NCBI RefSeq assembly: GCF_016919405.1
Contig: NZ_CP070354.1
Span: 186,001-250,000, forward strand
Length of the DNA stretch: 64,000 nt
From: Ensifer sp. PDNC004
Lineage (GTDB): Bacteria > Pseudomonadota > Alphaproteobacteria > Rhizobiales > Rhizobiaceae
Direction of reading: 5' to 3'
The notes under the pieces are model-generated. The model made no database searches and was not told the DNA's origin. It saw only the letters and a program-made list of their open reading frames with translations. Both the position numbers and the translations under genes were made by a program. Shown piece by piece: positions 19,513 through 29,258 of the stretch; positions within the stretch are counted from its first letter, which is position 1; every line of letters begins with the position of its first letter.

Positions 19513-20436
19513 ATGGAAACAGTTTCAACCATATTCTCGAACTTCATCACGCTCGTTCCGGTCACGCTGGCGCAGAGCCTCATCCTTTCCTTCATCGTCC
19601 TCGGCATCATGTTGCCGTTCCGAACGCTGAACTTCCCGGACCTGACGAGCGAAGGCGCGTTCCCCCTCGGTGGTTGTGTCTGTGCGTTGTCGCTGGCGGG
19701 TGGCGCGCCGGGCTGGCTGGCCATCCTGGTGGCGATGGCCGCCGGCTTCCTGGCGGGTAGCTGCACGGCCTTCGTGCATCTGCGTTTCCGAATTCATACG
19801 CTGCTTGCCGGCATCCTGATGATGACGATGCTTTACTCGATCAATCTGCGGCTGATGGGCAAGTCCAACCTCTCGGTCTACGGCACGCCGACCATTTTCG
19901 ATGGCGTATCCTTTCTCGAACCGGGTTTCCCGGTTGCAAAGATCGTCGTCGCGGGCCTGCTTGGCATCGCCGTCTATTGTCTCTTGAACCTTTATTTCCG
20001 CACCGAGCGTGGCACGGCCATGCGCGCCGTCGGCTCCAACCCGGATATGGCGGAAGCGCAAGGGATCAGCATCTGGGCCTTCACCATCGGTGGGGTCGGT
20101 CTGGCTGGCGCCTTCTCGGCCACCAGCGGCGCCCTGATGGTGCAGTCGCAGGGATTTGCGGACGTCAACATGGGCATCGGCACCCTGATCAACGGCCTTG
20201 CGGCGCTGATGATCGGCGAAGCCATCGTCGGCAAGCAGACGATCCGGCGCCAGCTTGCGGCACCCTTTGTCGGCGCCATCGTCTATTACCAGCTTGTTTC
20301 GCTCTGCCTTGCCGCCGGGATGCCGCCGACCGACCTGAAACTCGCCACCGGCCTCTTCGTGCTCGCCATGCTGGCGCTGCCGACCCTCAAGCGCGCCCGC
20401 GGCCCCATGCCGGCCCGCGAAACCGTCCGTGAATAG
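19513..20436 (+). CDS. ABC transporter permease (TrpY-like)
   Basis: 307 residues with about eight to nine membrane segments and the LNFPDLTSEGAFPLGG motif near residue 40, typical of the permeases that partner TrpX-type binding proteins. It forms the membrane channel of the importer. Seven bases separate it from the ATPase gene and 12 from kynureninase, so all are co-transcribed. Confidence 0.9.
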   Translation: METVSTIFSNFITLVPVTLAQSLILSFIVLGIMLPFRTLNFPDLTSEGAFPLGGCVCALSLAGGAPGWLAILVAMAAGFLAGSCTAFVHLRFRIHTLLAGILMMTMLYSINLRLMGKSNLSVYGTPTIFDGVSFLEPGFPVAKIVVAGLLGIAVYCLLNLYFRTERGTAMRAVGSNPDMAEAQGISIWAFTIGGVGLAGAFSATSGALMVQSQGFADVNMGIGTLINGLAALMIGEAIVGKQTIRRQLAAPFVGAIVYYQLVSLCLAAGMPPTDLKLATGLFVLAMLALPTLKRARGPMPARETVRE

Positions 20437-20448
20437 AAGGATTGCTCC

Positions 20449-21690
20449 ATGAACATCGATATCCATGCCGTCGAGGCGCTGGACCGCGACGATCCGCTCG
20501 CGGGCTTCAAGAAGCGCTTCGACCTGCCTGAAGGCGTCACCTATCTCGACGGCAATTCGCTCGGCGCGGCGCTCTTTGCCTCCTATGCCGAGATCGAGAA
20601 AGCCGCGAAACTCGAATGGGGCCGCGACCTCATCCGAAGCTGGAACACGGCTGGCTGGTTCGCCCTGCCGCTAACGCTCGGCGACCGTGTCGGCCGCCTC
20701 ATCGGCGCAGCCCCCGGCCAGACCGTTGTGACCGACCATACGTCTGCCAATGTCTATAAGGCGCTGCACGCAGCGCTTGGCCTCAACGCAGACCGCAAGG
20801 TCATCGTCGCGGAAAGCGAAAGCTTCCCGACCGATCTTTACATGGCCGAAGGCGTGATTGCGACGCGGCCCGGCACCGTCCTCAGGCTCGAGGGCGTCGA
20901 TGGCCCGCGGATCGAAGACCTGATCGACGAGAGCGTCGCCGTGGTGCTCGTCAATCACGTCAACTACAAGACCGGCGCTCTGCGCGACATGGCGGCGCTG
21001 ACCAAGCGCGCGCACGATGTGGGTGCGCTGGTGGTCTGGGATCTCTGCCATTCGGCCGGCGCGCTGCCGGTGGAGCTCGACCGTTGTAACGTGGATTTCG
21101 CGGTCGGCTGCACCTACAAGTACCTCAATGGCGGCCCTGGCGCGCCGGCCTTCATCTACGTGGCCAGGCGTCATCAGGAAAAGGCCAGCCAGCCGCTGAG
21201 CGGTTGGTGGGGACATGCCCGCCCGTTCGCCTTTGAGCGCAACTATGATGGCGGCGCGGGTATCCTGCGCTTCCTCTCCGGTACCCAGCCGATCCTGTCG
21301 CTGCGCACGCTGTCGGCAGCACTCGATCTCTGGGACGAGGTAGACATGGCCGCCGTCCGCAGGAAGAGCGTCGCGCTCACCGGCCTCTTCATCAAGCTCG
21401 TCGAAGCGCGTTGCGGCGCGTTTGGCCTGAAACTGGTGGGTCCAACGGACGTCACGGTGCGCGGCAGCCAGGTCTCCTTCGAGCACGAGGGGGCCCATGA
21501 AATCATGCAGGCTCTGATCGAGCGGGGGGTCATCGGCGATTTCCGCGCCCCGGCCACCATCCGTTTCGGTTTCACGCCGCTCTATACGAGTTTTAGAGAT
21601 GTGTGGAACGCCGTGGACGTGCTGCATGACGTGATGGCGAGGGGTGCCTGGCGCGATGCCCGCTTCGCTGTCCGTAGTGCCGTGACCTGA
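20449..21690 (+). CDS. kynU: Kynureninase
   Basis: 413-residue PLP enzyme that splits kynurenine to anthranilate and alanine, or 3-hydroxykynurenine to 3-hydroxyanthranilate and alanine. Diagnostic motifs: YLDGNSLGA near residue 32, WDLCHSAGA with the PLP aspartate (198), the lysine in TYKYLNGGPG (224), WWGHARPF, and the C-terminal RFGFTPLYTSF. Length is typical. ATG start at 20449. It is the last gene before a strong terminator. Because a 3-hydroxyanthranilate dioxygenase lies 3.7 kb downstream, 3-hydroxykynurenine is a plausible physiological substrate. Confidence 0.93.
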   Translation: MNIDIHAVEALDRDDPLAGFKKRFDLPEGVTYLDGNSLGAALFASYAEIEKAAKLEWGRDLIRSWNTAGWFALPLTLGDRVGRLIGAAPGQTVVTDHTSANVYKALHAALGLNADRKVIVAESESFPTDLYMAEGVIATRPGTVLRLEGVDGPRIEDLIDESVAVVLVNHVNYKTGALRDMAALTKRAHDVGALVVWDLCHSAGALPVELDRCNVDFAVGCTYKYLNGGPGAPAFIYVARRHQEKASQPLSGWWGHARPFAFERNYDGGAGILRFLSGTQPILSLRTLSAALDLWDEVDMAAVRRKSVALTGLFIKLVEARCGAFGLKLVGPTDVTVRGSQVSFEHEGAHEIMQALIERGVIGDFRAPATIRFGFTPLYTSFRDVWNAVDVLHDVMARGAWRDARFAVRSAVT

Positions 21691-21712
21691 TCGCCATCGC
21701 CGAGAAGGATGG

Positions 21713-21745
21713 AAAAGCGCTTTCCCTGCCGGGAAGGCGCTTTTT
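21713..21745 (+). terminator. Rho-independent terminator after kynU
   Basis: Fourteen-base stem (21713-21726 with 21731-21744, one G-U pair) around a TGCC loop, ending in TTTTT. It closes the transporter-kynU operon. Confidence 0.88.
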
Positions 21746-21787
21746 GCGTTTGGAGTTGTCTCGAGACTTATCACATCTCGATATCAA

Positions 21788-21816
21788 TTCATTCAACCTA
21801 TGTGGATTGTTATATT
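21788..21816 (+). promoter_or_regulatory. Candidate promoter of the aldehyde dehydrogenase gene
   Basis: TTCATT (21788-21793), a 17-base spacer and TATATT (21811-21816) in an AT-rich stretch between the kynU terminator and the dehydrogenase gene. The -35 is weak, as expected for an activator-dependent promoter. Confidence 0.35.
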
Positions 21817-21886
21817 AGACCGCTGATTGCATCCATTACCGGACAGGAAGGCGCAGCCTCTGAAGGAATGGCGAAAAGGCAATCTC

Positions 21887-23317
21887 ATGGCTCAGGATAC
21901 GCATGCTCAGCTCTATATCGGCGGCAAGTGGAGGGCGACCTCCGAGACGCTCGCCGTCATCAACCCCGCCAATGAGGATGTCATCGGCAAGGTGGCGGTC
22001 GCCCGCGAGACGGATCTCGCCGATGCGACGGACGCCGCCTGGCAAGGCTTTCAGCTCTGGAGCCGGACATCACCCGCTGCCCGGGCGGCAATCATCCTGA
22101 AGGCCGCCCAGCTGCTTCGCGAACGTTCCGAAGAGATCGCCCGCTCGATCACGCTCGAAAACGGCAAGCCGCTTTCCGAGGCACGGTCCGAGGTCATTCG
22201 CGGTTGCGAGTTCTTCGAATGGGACGCCGGCGAATGCGTGCGCCTCTACGGCCGGGTCATCCCGAGCGCGCCGGGCATTCGCTACATCGTGCTGCACGAG
22301 CCGATCGGCCCGGTCGCGGCCTTTTCGCCCTGGAACTTCCCGATGAGCCAGCCCGCCCGCAAGATCGGCGGGGCGCTTGCCGCTGGCTGTTCGATCATCA
22401 TGAAGGCGTCCGAAGAGACACCGACGGGCGTGGTGCACATCGCCCGGGCGTTCCACGATGCCGGTCTGCCGGCGGGTGTGCTCAACCTCGTCTTCGGACA
22501 TCCCGCCGAGATCTCGGAATATCTCATCCCGCAGGACAGGATCCGTATGGTCGCCTTCACCGGATCGACCGCCGTCGGCAAGCACCTGACGACGCTCGCG
22601 TCACAGGTCATGAAGCCGGCGTTGATGGAGCTTGGCGGTCATGCGCCGGTCATCGTCTGCGAGGATGCCGATCCCGTTGCGGCCGGTGTCGCCTGCGCAA
22701 CGCGAAAGTACCGCAATTCCGGCCAGGTCTGCACCTCGCCGACACGCTTCTTCGTGCATGAGGCGCTCTACGAGCGCTTCACGGCAGCCTTCGTGGAGAA
22801 GGCGCGGTCGATCAAGGTCGGCGACGGCCTCGATGCATCGACCCAGATGGGGCCGGTTGCCAATGACCGGCGCATCGCCGCCCTGCAGGAACTCGTGGAC
22901 GATGCGCGCGCTAAGGGTGCGCGCATCCTTTGCGGTGGCGGGCGCTTGGAAGGCAAGGGCTACTTCTTCGCACCGACCGCGATCGCCGAGTTGCCCGACG
23001 ATGCCCGCGCGCTTTCCGAAGAGCCTTTCGGCCCGCTGGCGCTGATCAATCCGGTGTCCTCGGTGGACGAGGCGCTGGCCAAGGCGAACGCGCTTCCCTT
23101 TGGTCTTGCGGCCTACGGTTTCACGAACTCGACGGCCAATGTGGATCGCCTCGTGCAGGGCATCGAGGCCGGCAACCTGTCGATCAACACCTTGGAGGCC
23201 TCGGTCGCCGAAACGCCGTTCGGCGGGGTCAAGGAAAGCGGCCTTGGCCGCGAGGGCGGTGCGGAAGGCCTGCATCACTACACCGTTGTGAAGAACGTTT
23301 CCCTGCGCGTCGCCTGA
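21887..23317 (+). CDS. NAD(P)-dependent aldehyde dehydrogenase (succinate-semialdehyde-type)
   Basis: 476-residue ALDH. The oxyanion/cofactor motif FSPWNFPMSQ, the general-base Glu248 (MELGGHAP) and the nucleophile Cys282 (NSGQVCTSPTRF) are present. It resembles the succinate-semialdehyde branch. Placed between the kynurenine operon and the 3-hydroxyanthranilate genes with its own promoter, it could oxidise a semialdehyde formed from ring-cleaved 3-hydroxyanthranilate (the role of 2-aminomuconate-semialdehyde dehydrogenase in the known pathway), but by sequence alone succinate semialdehyde is equally possible. The ATG at 21887 follows AAAAGG. A bidirectional terminator separates it from the convergent LysR gene. 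Confidence 0.9.
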   Translation: MAQDTHAQLYIGGKWRATSETLAVINPANEDVIGKVAVARETDLADATDAAWQGFQLWSRTSPAARAAIILKAAQLLRERSEEIARSITLENGKPLSEARSEVIRGCEFFEWDAGECVRLYGRVIPSAPGIRYIVLHEPIGPVAAFSPWNFPMSQPARKIGGALAAGCSIIMKASEETPTGVVHIARAFHDAGLPAGVLNLVFGHPAEISEYLIPQDRIRMVAFTGSTAVGKHLTTLASQVMKPALMELGGHAPVIVCEDADPVAAGVACATRKYRNSGQVCTSPTRFFVHEALYERFTAAFVEKARSIKVGDGLDASTQMGPVANDRRIAALQELVDDARAKGARILCGGGRLEGKGYFFAPTAIAELPDDARALSEEPFGPLALINPVSSVDEALAKANALPFGLAAYGFTNSTANVDRLVQGIEAGNLSINTLEASVAETPFGGVKESGLGREGGAEGLHHYTVVKNVSLRVA

Positions 23318-23347
23318 CGACCTTCGTACAGTTGCACCTGTGACAAG

Positions 23348-23385
23348 CTGAGGCTGAAACCGTCGTTGCACGGTTTCAGCCTCAG
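23348..23385. terminator. Bidirectional terminator between ALDH and LysR genes
   Basis: Perfect 16-base stem (23348-23363 with 23370-23385) around the loop CGTTGC, placed between the two convergent genes. No long T run on either side, but the stem is very stable. Confidence 0.75.
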
Positions 23386-23393
23386 ACGTTTCG

Positions 23394-24311
23394 TCAGCCG
23401 ACGACCGGGATCATGTCACGCAGCACTTTGCGCAGCATGGTGCGGACCGCGAGCGTCGCGGGGGACGGTGTGCGCTCACGCGCGGTGATGATGGCAACGT
23501 CACGGGCGATCGACGGCTCGACCAATGGCCGCGCGGAAATCTTCCGGCCGTTGAGACCGGTAAAGGCATAGGTCGGGAGGATAGCAAGGCCAGCCTCGCG
23601 CTCGACCAGCGACAGGGCCGTGTTGATCTGGTGGACTTCCAGGGAAGGGCGCAGCGGCACGCCGGCGCTCTCGAAGCCGACCTCGGTCAAAAGGCGGATG
23701 TTGCTTTCGCGCGTCAGCGTGATGATCGGCTGGTCGGCGAGCGCGGACCAGGCCACTTCGGCCTTGGCGCAGACAGCGTGCCCTTCGGGCGCGAAAACCA
23801 TCAGCTGGTCACGCAGCACGCGCTGGATCTCGAGCCCGTCTTCGTCGCTGGCAAAGGTGCCGACACCGAGATCGCAAAGGCCGCTGCGCACTCTGGGGGC
23901 GATCAGATCGGTCACCACATCCTCGATCCTGAGCTTCAGGTTCGGGTGGGTCGAAGCCACCTCCTGCAACAGCCGCGGCAGCACGGTTGCGCCAAGAAAG
24001 GGCGGGGCGGCGATGCGCACGAGACCGGTCCTGAGCTGCCCGAGATCGCGCACCGCATCGACGGCACGCTCGATTTCCGAAAGCCCGGGCAAGGCGCCGG
24101 CGGCAAAGACACGTCCGGCTTCGGTCAGTTCGACGCGCCGGGTCGTGCGGTCGAACAGTCGGGCGCCGAGCAGCGCTTCGAGGTCGCGGATGGCATGCGA
24201 GATGCCGGCCTGGCTGGTGTGCAGCCGCTCGGCGGCACGGGAGAAATTGCCGAGTTCGACCACGGCCTGAAAACACTTGATCTGGCGCAGATTGAGCATC
24301 GAGTCATCCAT
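23394..24311 (-). CDS. LysR-family transcriptional regulator
   Basis: 305 residues: N-terminal LysR helix-turn-helix (about 5-65; FSRAAERLHTSQAGISHAIRDLE seen in parts) and a C-terminal type II periplasmic-binding-like effector domain. It is divergent from the DapA-like/3-hydroxyanthranilate dioxygenase operon with a 128-base AT-rich gap, so it most likely activates that operon and may also control the convergent aldehyde dehydrogenase. The start used is the ATG at 24311; another in-frame ATG is four codons later. Confidence 0.9.
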   Translation of the reverse strand: MDDSMLNLRQIKCFQAVVELGNFSRAAERLHTSQAGISHAIRDLEALLGARLFDRTTRRVELTEAGRVFAAGALPGLSEIERAVDAVRDLGQLRTGLVRIAAPPFLGATVLPRLLQEVASTHPNLKLRIEDVVTDLIAPRVRSGLCDLGVGTFASDEDGLEIQRVLRDQLMVFAPEGHAVCAKAEVAWSALADQPIITLTRESNIRLLTEVGFESAGVPLRPSLEVHQINTALSLVEREAGLAILPTYAFTGLNGRKISARPLVEPSIARDVAIITARERTPSPATLAVRTMLRKVLRDMIPVVG

Positions 24312-24439
24312 ACTGATTTCAGCATGAATATATACGGACTATGCGTCTTAATGAATAAAAATTTCCTGCGCTAAATGGCGACAACCAAGACCGGAGCGGC
24401 CATCACGCGCCGCCGGACCGACATGCGACAGGGAGCGCC

Positions 24440-25396
24440 ATGAAATACCAGCGTAAAGATGCAAAGGCCCATTCCCGCGCCACGATGCGCGGCATCTGGG
24501 CGGCGGCGAACACGCCGTTCACGGCCGATGGCGCCATCGACGAAGAGGGCTACCGCCGCAACGTCGAGCATTGGATTTCCGATCTCGCTATCGACGGCCT
24601 CTTCATTGCCGGCAAGCAGGGCGAATTCTTCTCCATGTCGGTCGACGAGCGTAAGCGCATGTTCGATCTCTCCGTGGAGGCGACGGGCGGTAGAGCGCAG
24701 ACGATCATGTCCTGCTCCGACCAGAACATGGATGTGGTGATTGATCTTGCCCGTCATGCGCAGGCCTGCGGCGCCGACTACATCGTCGTGCATGCGCCGA
24801 TCCTGCATTTCTTCAAGCAGCAGGATGAAACGCTGCTGCGCTACTACGAGACCATCGCCTCCAAGGTGGATATCGGCATGGCGCTCTGGTCGCATCCCGA
24901 CAGCGGCTATCTGATGAGCCCGGAGCTGTGCAACCGGCTTGCCGACATCGAGACGGTGGTGGCGATCAAGTATTCCGTGCCGCGCGCGATGTACAAGGCG
25001 CTGACGGCGCTTGCCGGTGACCGCATTCTCATCTCGACCGCTTCGGAAGAGGAATGGCTGGATAACGTGCTGGAGCTCGGCTGGCAGCTTTATCTCTGCT
25101 CGTCGCCGCCCTACACGCTCCAGACCAAGGCCGACCGGCGCATGGCCGAGTACACGGCACTCGCCTTCGCCGGAAAGGTCGAGGAGGCCCGCGCCGTCAG
25201 CGCGAGCTTGCAAGGGGTGCGTGACGCGTTCCGCAAGTCCAAGCCCGCGGAAAAGCCGCATGCGCACCAGAAGTACTGGCAGGAACTGCTTGGCCAGGTG
25301 GGTGGCGCCGTCCGCCGGCCGCTGCTGGAGCTGACGGATGCGGAAAAGAGACTGACCAGAGCCGCCTTCGAGGAATGCGGCCTGAAACTGCGCTGA
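24440..25396 (+). CDS. Dihydrodipicolinate-synthase (DapA/NAL) family protein
   Basis: 318-residue (beta/alpha)8 class I aldolase-family enzyme. The Schiff-base lysine is Lys177 (VVAIKYS) and the oxo-acid-binding loop is AGKQGEFFSMS. The family's catalytic tyrosine, in the YNxP motif of DapA, is replaced by Trp150 (LWSHP), so the proton relay must differ. The gene starts the operon with 3-hydroxyanthranilate dioxygenase and an aspartate-dehydrogenase-like enzyme. A pyruvate-releasing aldolase or a hydratase-aldolase acting on a ring-cleavage product is the inferred role; lysine biosynthesis is unlikely. Confidence 0.87.
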   Translation: MKYQRKDAKAHSRATMRGIWAAANTPFTADGAIDEEGYRRNVEHWISDLAIDGLFIAGKQGEFFSMSVDERKRMFDLSVEATGGRAQTIMSCSDQNMDVVIDLARHAQACGADYIVVHAPILHFFKQQDETLLRYYETIASKVDIGMALWSHPDSGYLMSPELCNRLADIETVVAIKYSVPRAMYKALTALAGDRILISTASEEEWLDNVLELGWQLYLCSSPPYTLQTKADRRMAEYTALAFAGKVEEARAVSASLQGVRDAFRKSKPAEKPHAHQKYWQELLGQVGGAVRRPLLELTDAEKRLTRAAFEECGLKLR

Positions 25397-25960
<564 letters not shown>

Positions 25961-25988
25961 ACCGGCAGCAAACCAGCAAAGGACTGTC

Positions 25989-26795
25989 ATGTCGAAAGTC
26001 GAAGCCATCTGCCTCATAGGCTGGGGCGCCATCGGTCAACGGGTGGCAGAACTTCTCAAGGCGCGCGGCGCGAATGCCCGGATCGTCGGGATCGCCGTGC
26101 GCGATCCCCGTGAAGTCGCAGCGACCATGCCGGAAGGGGCGGTCCATGTTGCCGGTCCCGAAGCGTTGGCGGCGACCGGCGCGACCTTGGTCGTCGAGGC
26201 GGCGAGCCGCGAAAGCGTCAAGCCCTTCGCCCGGGCGGCGTTGGCGGCGGGCATCGATTTCGCTGTGTCCTCGACCTCGGCCCTGGTGGATGCTGCCGTG
26301 CTCGACGAACTCGTGGAACTCGCCCGGAAAAACGGTTGCCAGCTCATCATTCCGCCGGGCGCGCTCGGCGGCATCGATGCTCTCTCGGCGGCCTCGCGGC
26401 TGGGTCTGGACAGCGTGGAGCACACCATCACCAAGCCCGCGCGGGCTTGGTTCGGGACGCCGGCCGAGGCGCTCTGTCGCCTTGGCGAACTTCAGGAGGC
26501 GGAAGCCTTCTTCGCAGGATCGGCCGCGGAAGCCGCGACCGCCTTTCCGCAAAATGCCAATGTGGCGGCGACCACATCCCTTGCCGGCATCGGCATGGAA
26601 CAGACGCGCGTGCAGCTCGTCGCCGATCCCAAGGCCGTGGAAAATACGCACAGCATTGTCGCCCGCGGCGCCTTCGGCACGCTCGAAATCCGCCTCCAGA
26701 ACCGTCCGCTTGCAACCAATCCGAAATCCTCGGAGATGACGGCACTGAACCTCGTTCGCCTGATCGAGAACAGGACAAGTCCGCTTGTCCTTTAG
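25989..26795 (+). CDS. Aspartate dehydrogenase-like oxidoreductase (NadX family)
   Basis: 268 residues. N-terminal Rossmann motif GWGAIGQRV, then the family signature regions SSTSALVDAAVLDELVELA, IIPPGALGGIDAL, FPQNANVAATTSLAG and the C-terminal NPKSSEMTALNLVRL, as in L-aspartate dehydrogenase (EC 1.4.1.21). NadX makes iminoaspartate for quinolinate and NAD synthesis in some bacteria; here, third in an operon with a ring-cleavage dioxygenase, it might instead deaminate or reduce an amino-dicarboxylate intermediate. No nadA or nadC is adjacent. ATG at 25989 with AAGGA upstream. Confidence 0.88.
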   Translation: MSKVEAICLIGWGAIGQRVAELLKARGANARIVGIAVRDPREVAATMPEGAVHVAGPEALAATGATLVVEAASRESVKPFARAALAAGIDFAVSSTSALVDAAVLDELVELARKNGCQLIIPPGALGGIDALSAASRLGLDSVEHTITKPARAWFGTPAEALCRLGELQEAEAFFAGSAAEAATAFPQNANVAATTSLAGIGMEQTRVQLVADPKAVENTHSIVARGAFGTLEIRLQNRPLATNPKSSEMTALNLVRLIENRTSPLVL

Positions 26796-26844
26796 TCGGT
26801 AGCTGCCGCTCGACTGCCTGCCCTTGCCGTTCCGGATGGATCTT

Positions 26845-26865
26845 CGCGCCGCCGGCAACGGCGCG
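26845..26865 (+). terminator. Possible terminator after the aspartate dehydrogenase-like gene
   Basis: Seven-base arms CGCGCCG/CGGCGCG, followed by CGGCTTGTTCTGTT. It lies between two convergent operons. The T content downstream is modest. Confidence 0.4.
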
Positions 26866-26962
26866 CGGCTTGTTCTGTTGGCCCTAACCAAACCACCTTC
26901 GACATCGTCGTTGAAAGGCGTCGCGCGTGCGCGGTGCTTGAACGCCCAGACGTTGCGGGCCG

Positions 26963-28060
26963 TCAGTCGCTCCGACGCCGGGCATTTACGCTCTTGTTGG
27001 CAAGTCGTCGGCCGATCCAGGAGAGGTAGGAGCAGGAGACGAGGAACCAGACGCCAACGAAGACATAGGCCTCGAGTGCCTGGTTGCCCCAGGCAACGTC
27101 GCTGAAGGCCATGCGCGCGGTGGCGCTGAGATCGTGCAGGCCGAGGATCACGACGAGGGACGTGTCCTTGTAGGCGCCGATGGTGCTGTTGACGAGCGCG
27201 GGCATGGCTCGTTCGGTGGCCTGTGGCAGGAGCACGAGACGGGCGGTTGGCCAAAAGCCGAGACCAAGCGAAGAGGCGGCCTCATGCTGGCCGGCCGGCA
27301 GAGCCATGAGGCCGCTTCGCACATCCTCGGCGAAATAGGCGGCATGGAAGAAGACGAGGGCGATCAGCACCGCCACGATCGGGTCGATGCTCGTGCCCTT
27401 GGGGAGCGTCAGCGGCAGCACGAAAACCCCGACGAACAGCAGCGTCACCATCGGCACGCCGCGCATGATCTCGACATAGGCGCCCGCGGCGCGGTGCAGC
27501 AGCCTATGGCGCGTCTGGTATCGGGCAAGCGCGAGCAGCACGCCGACCGGCAAGGCAAGGGCGAGCGCGATGGTGGAAAGGATGAGGAGGATCGGCAGGC
27601 CGTTCCAACGGGAGGCATCGACCGGAGCGAGACCGAGGACGCCGCCGCCCATCAGCGTGAAGGACGCGGCCATGCCCGCCAGCCAGAGTCCCGCGAATAG
27701 CCTCATGTCCGGCCAGCGCCGGCTGACAGCCATCTGGCCGGTGGCGATGGAAAGGCCAAGGAGCAGCAGCGATGCGAGCATCGGCCGCCACTGTTCGTCG
27801 AACGGATAGGTGCCGAACAGGATGAAGCGGGATTTCTCCACCCAGAAGGGCCAGCAGGCGCCGGAAGCCTCGGCACAGACTGCCGGATCGGCAAAGGGCG
27901 GTACGGCCGCCAGCACGAGCCAGTCGGCTACAACCCAAAGAATGGCGAGCACGAGGCCGCCGCTTGCAAGGGAGAGGAGGCTTGCGCCCGGTCGGGAACC
28001 CTGCCTCAGCAGCCAGGCAGAAATCCGGCTCGGGCCGATCGGTTGTGTCGCTCCGCTCAT
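26963..28060 (-). CDS. aapM: AapM-like general amino-acid ABC transporter permease
   Basis: 365-residue permease of the polar amino-acid family. The N-terminal hydrophobic extension precedes the core domain with EIMRGVPMVTLLF and the cytoplasmic loop EAASSLGLGFWPTARLVLLPQA, typical of AapM/BztC. It overlaps aapQ by 4 bases. Last gene of a six-gene minus-strand operon. No ATP-binding subunit (aapP) follows; the gene is convergent with the aspartate dehydrogenase-like gene, so the ATPase must come from elsewhere. Confidence 0.9.
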   Translation of the reverse strand: MSGATQPIGPSRISAWLLRQGSRPGASLLSLASGGLVLAILWVVADWLVLAAVPPFADPAVCAEASGACWPFWVEKSRFILFGTYPFDEQWRPMLASLLLLGLSIATGQMAVSRRWPDMRLFAGLWLAGMAASFTLMGGGVLGLAPVDASRWNGLPILLILSTIALALALPVGVLLALARYQTRHRLLHRAAGAYVEIMRGVPMVTLLFVGVFVLPLTLPKGTSIDPIVAVLIALVFFHAAYFAEDVRSGLMALPAGQHEAASSLGLGFWPTARLVLLPQATERAMPALVNSTIGAYKDTSLVVILGLHDLSATARMAFSDVAWGNQALEAYVFVGVWFLVSCSYLSWIGRRLANKSVNARRRSD

Positions 28061-29250
28061 CGCGCGCCCCTTCCTTCCCGGGCGCGAATACGGGCGCTCC
28101 AATAGTTCAGCACGCCGGTGAGCGCAAGGCAAAGCAGCAGGTATATCGACATGGTGATCAGCATCGTTTCGAGCGGCCGGAAGGTCTGGTTGATTGCGGT
28201 GCCGGCGACCGACATGAGATCTGAATAGCCGACGGCAATCGAGATCGAGGTGTTCTTCAGGAGATTGGCGAACTGGTTGTTGAGCGGTGGAACGACGGTG
28301 CGCAGCACCTGGGGCACGACGACGAGACGGGTGGTCTGGCCGCTCTTGAGGCCGAGCGCCCCTGCGGCTTCGATCTGGCCTTTGGGAATGGCCTCGATGC
28401 CGCCGCGCAGCACCTCGGCGATCTGCGCGCCGTGATAAAGACCGAGTGCGACGGCCACCGTGCAGAACTGGATGGAAAGGGCGACGCCGCCTTCCACCGA
28501 AAACCCTTGAAGTATCGGCAAGGTAAGCCCAAGCGGCGCGTCGAGCACGATGGCAAGCACCGCCGGGACGGCGAAGCATAGGGCCAGTGCGACCGTCAGA
28601 ACGGGCAGGCGTCGGCCGGTGAGGGCCTGGCGGCGGGCGGCATGGCGTGCCCACAGCCAGATGAGCGCTGGGACGAGAAAGATGCTTGCGAAAAGCCAGA
28701 GCGTATTGCGCGGATCTTGCGAAAGCCAGGGCAGGTAGATCGCCCGGTTCGAGATCGTGAAAGGTCCAAGGATCAACGCCTGCCGGATGGCGGGCAGACC
28801 GTTCACAGCGGCAACGAAAATGACCAGCAGGACCAGGATCTTCGGCAGGTTGCGGAAGAGTTCGACGTAAGCGAGCGCGAAGAGGCGCGCGAGCGGCGAC
28901 GCGCTGACACTGAGAAGGCCGAGCAGCAGGCCGGCAAGCGATGCGATGACGAGGCTCGCGACGGCGACGACGATGGTGTTGGCAAGTCCGGCTAAGATGG
29001 CGCGCAGGTAGGTGTCATTCGCCCCATAGGGGATGAGTGTTTCGCTAAGGTCGAAACCGGCCTGCTGGGTGAGGAAGGCGAAGCCGGGCTGGATGCCGGC
29101 CGCGAGCATGTTGGAGTGGACGTTGAAGGCGACGACGGTGAAGGCCGCGAGGATCGCAACGCCGACACCGATATCGGCGAGGGAAACGGCCGGCCTTGCC
29201 TTGGGCGGACCGTCCTGCGGGGCGTGGGGAATTTGCAGTTTCCGGTCCAT
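28057..29250 (-). CDS. aapQ: AapQ-like general amino-acid ABC transporter permease
   Basis: 397-residue permease paired with AapM. Motifs: YVELFRNLPKILVLLVIFV, an extended central insertion with hydrophobic segments, AEVLRGGIEAIPKGQIEAAGALGL (in parts) and NTSISIAVGYSDLMSV. The insertion is typical of AapQ/BztB. ATG at 29250. It starts only eight bases after the stop of a phosphatase gene, so it is in the same transcript. Inner-membrane subunit. Confidence 0.9.
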   Translation of the reverse strand: MDRKLQIPHAPQDGPPKARPAVSLADIGVGVAILAAFTVVAFNVHSNMLAAGIQPGFAFLTQQAGFDLSETLIPYGANDTYLRAILAGLANTIVVAVASLVIASLAGLLLGLLSVSASPLARLFALAYVELFRNLPKILVLLVIFVAAVNGLPAIRQALILGPFTISNRAIYLPWLSQDPRNTLWLFASIFLVPALIWLWARHAARRQALTGRRLPVLTVALALCFAVPAVLAIVLDAPLGLTLPILQGFSVEGGVALSIQFCTVAVALGLYHGAQIAEVLRGGIEAIPKGQIEAAGALGLKSGQTTRLVVVPQVLRTVVPPLNNQFANLLKNTSISIAVGYSDLMSVAGTAINQTFRPLETMLITMSIYLLLCLALTGVLNYWSARIRAREGRGAR

Positions 29251-29258
29251 GGGCGTGC

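Noticed and set aside
25989..26795. Assignment of the NadX-like gene to NAD biosynthesis
   Set aside because: No nadA or nadC is adjacent and it is operonic with a ring-cleavage dioxygenase, so I leave the role open rather than call it de novo NAD synthesis.
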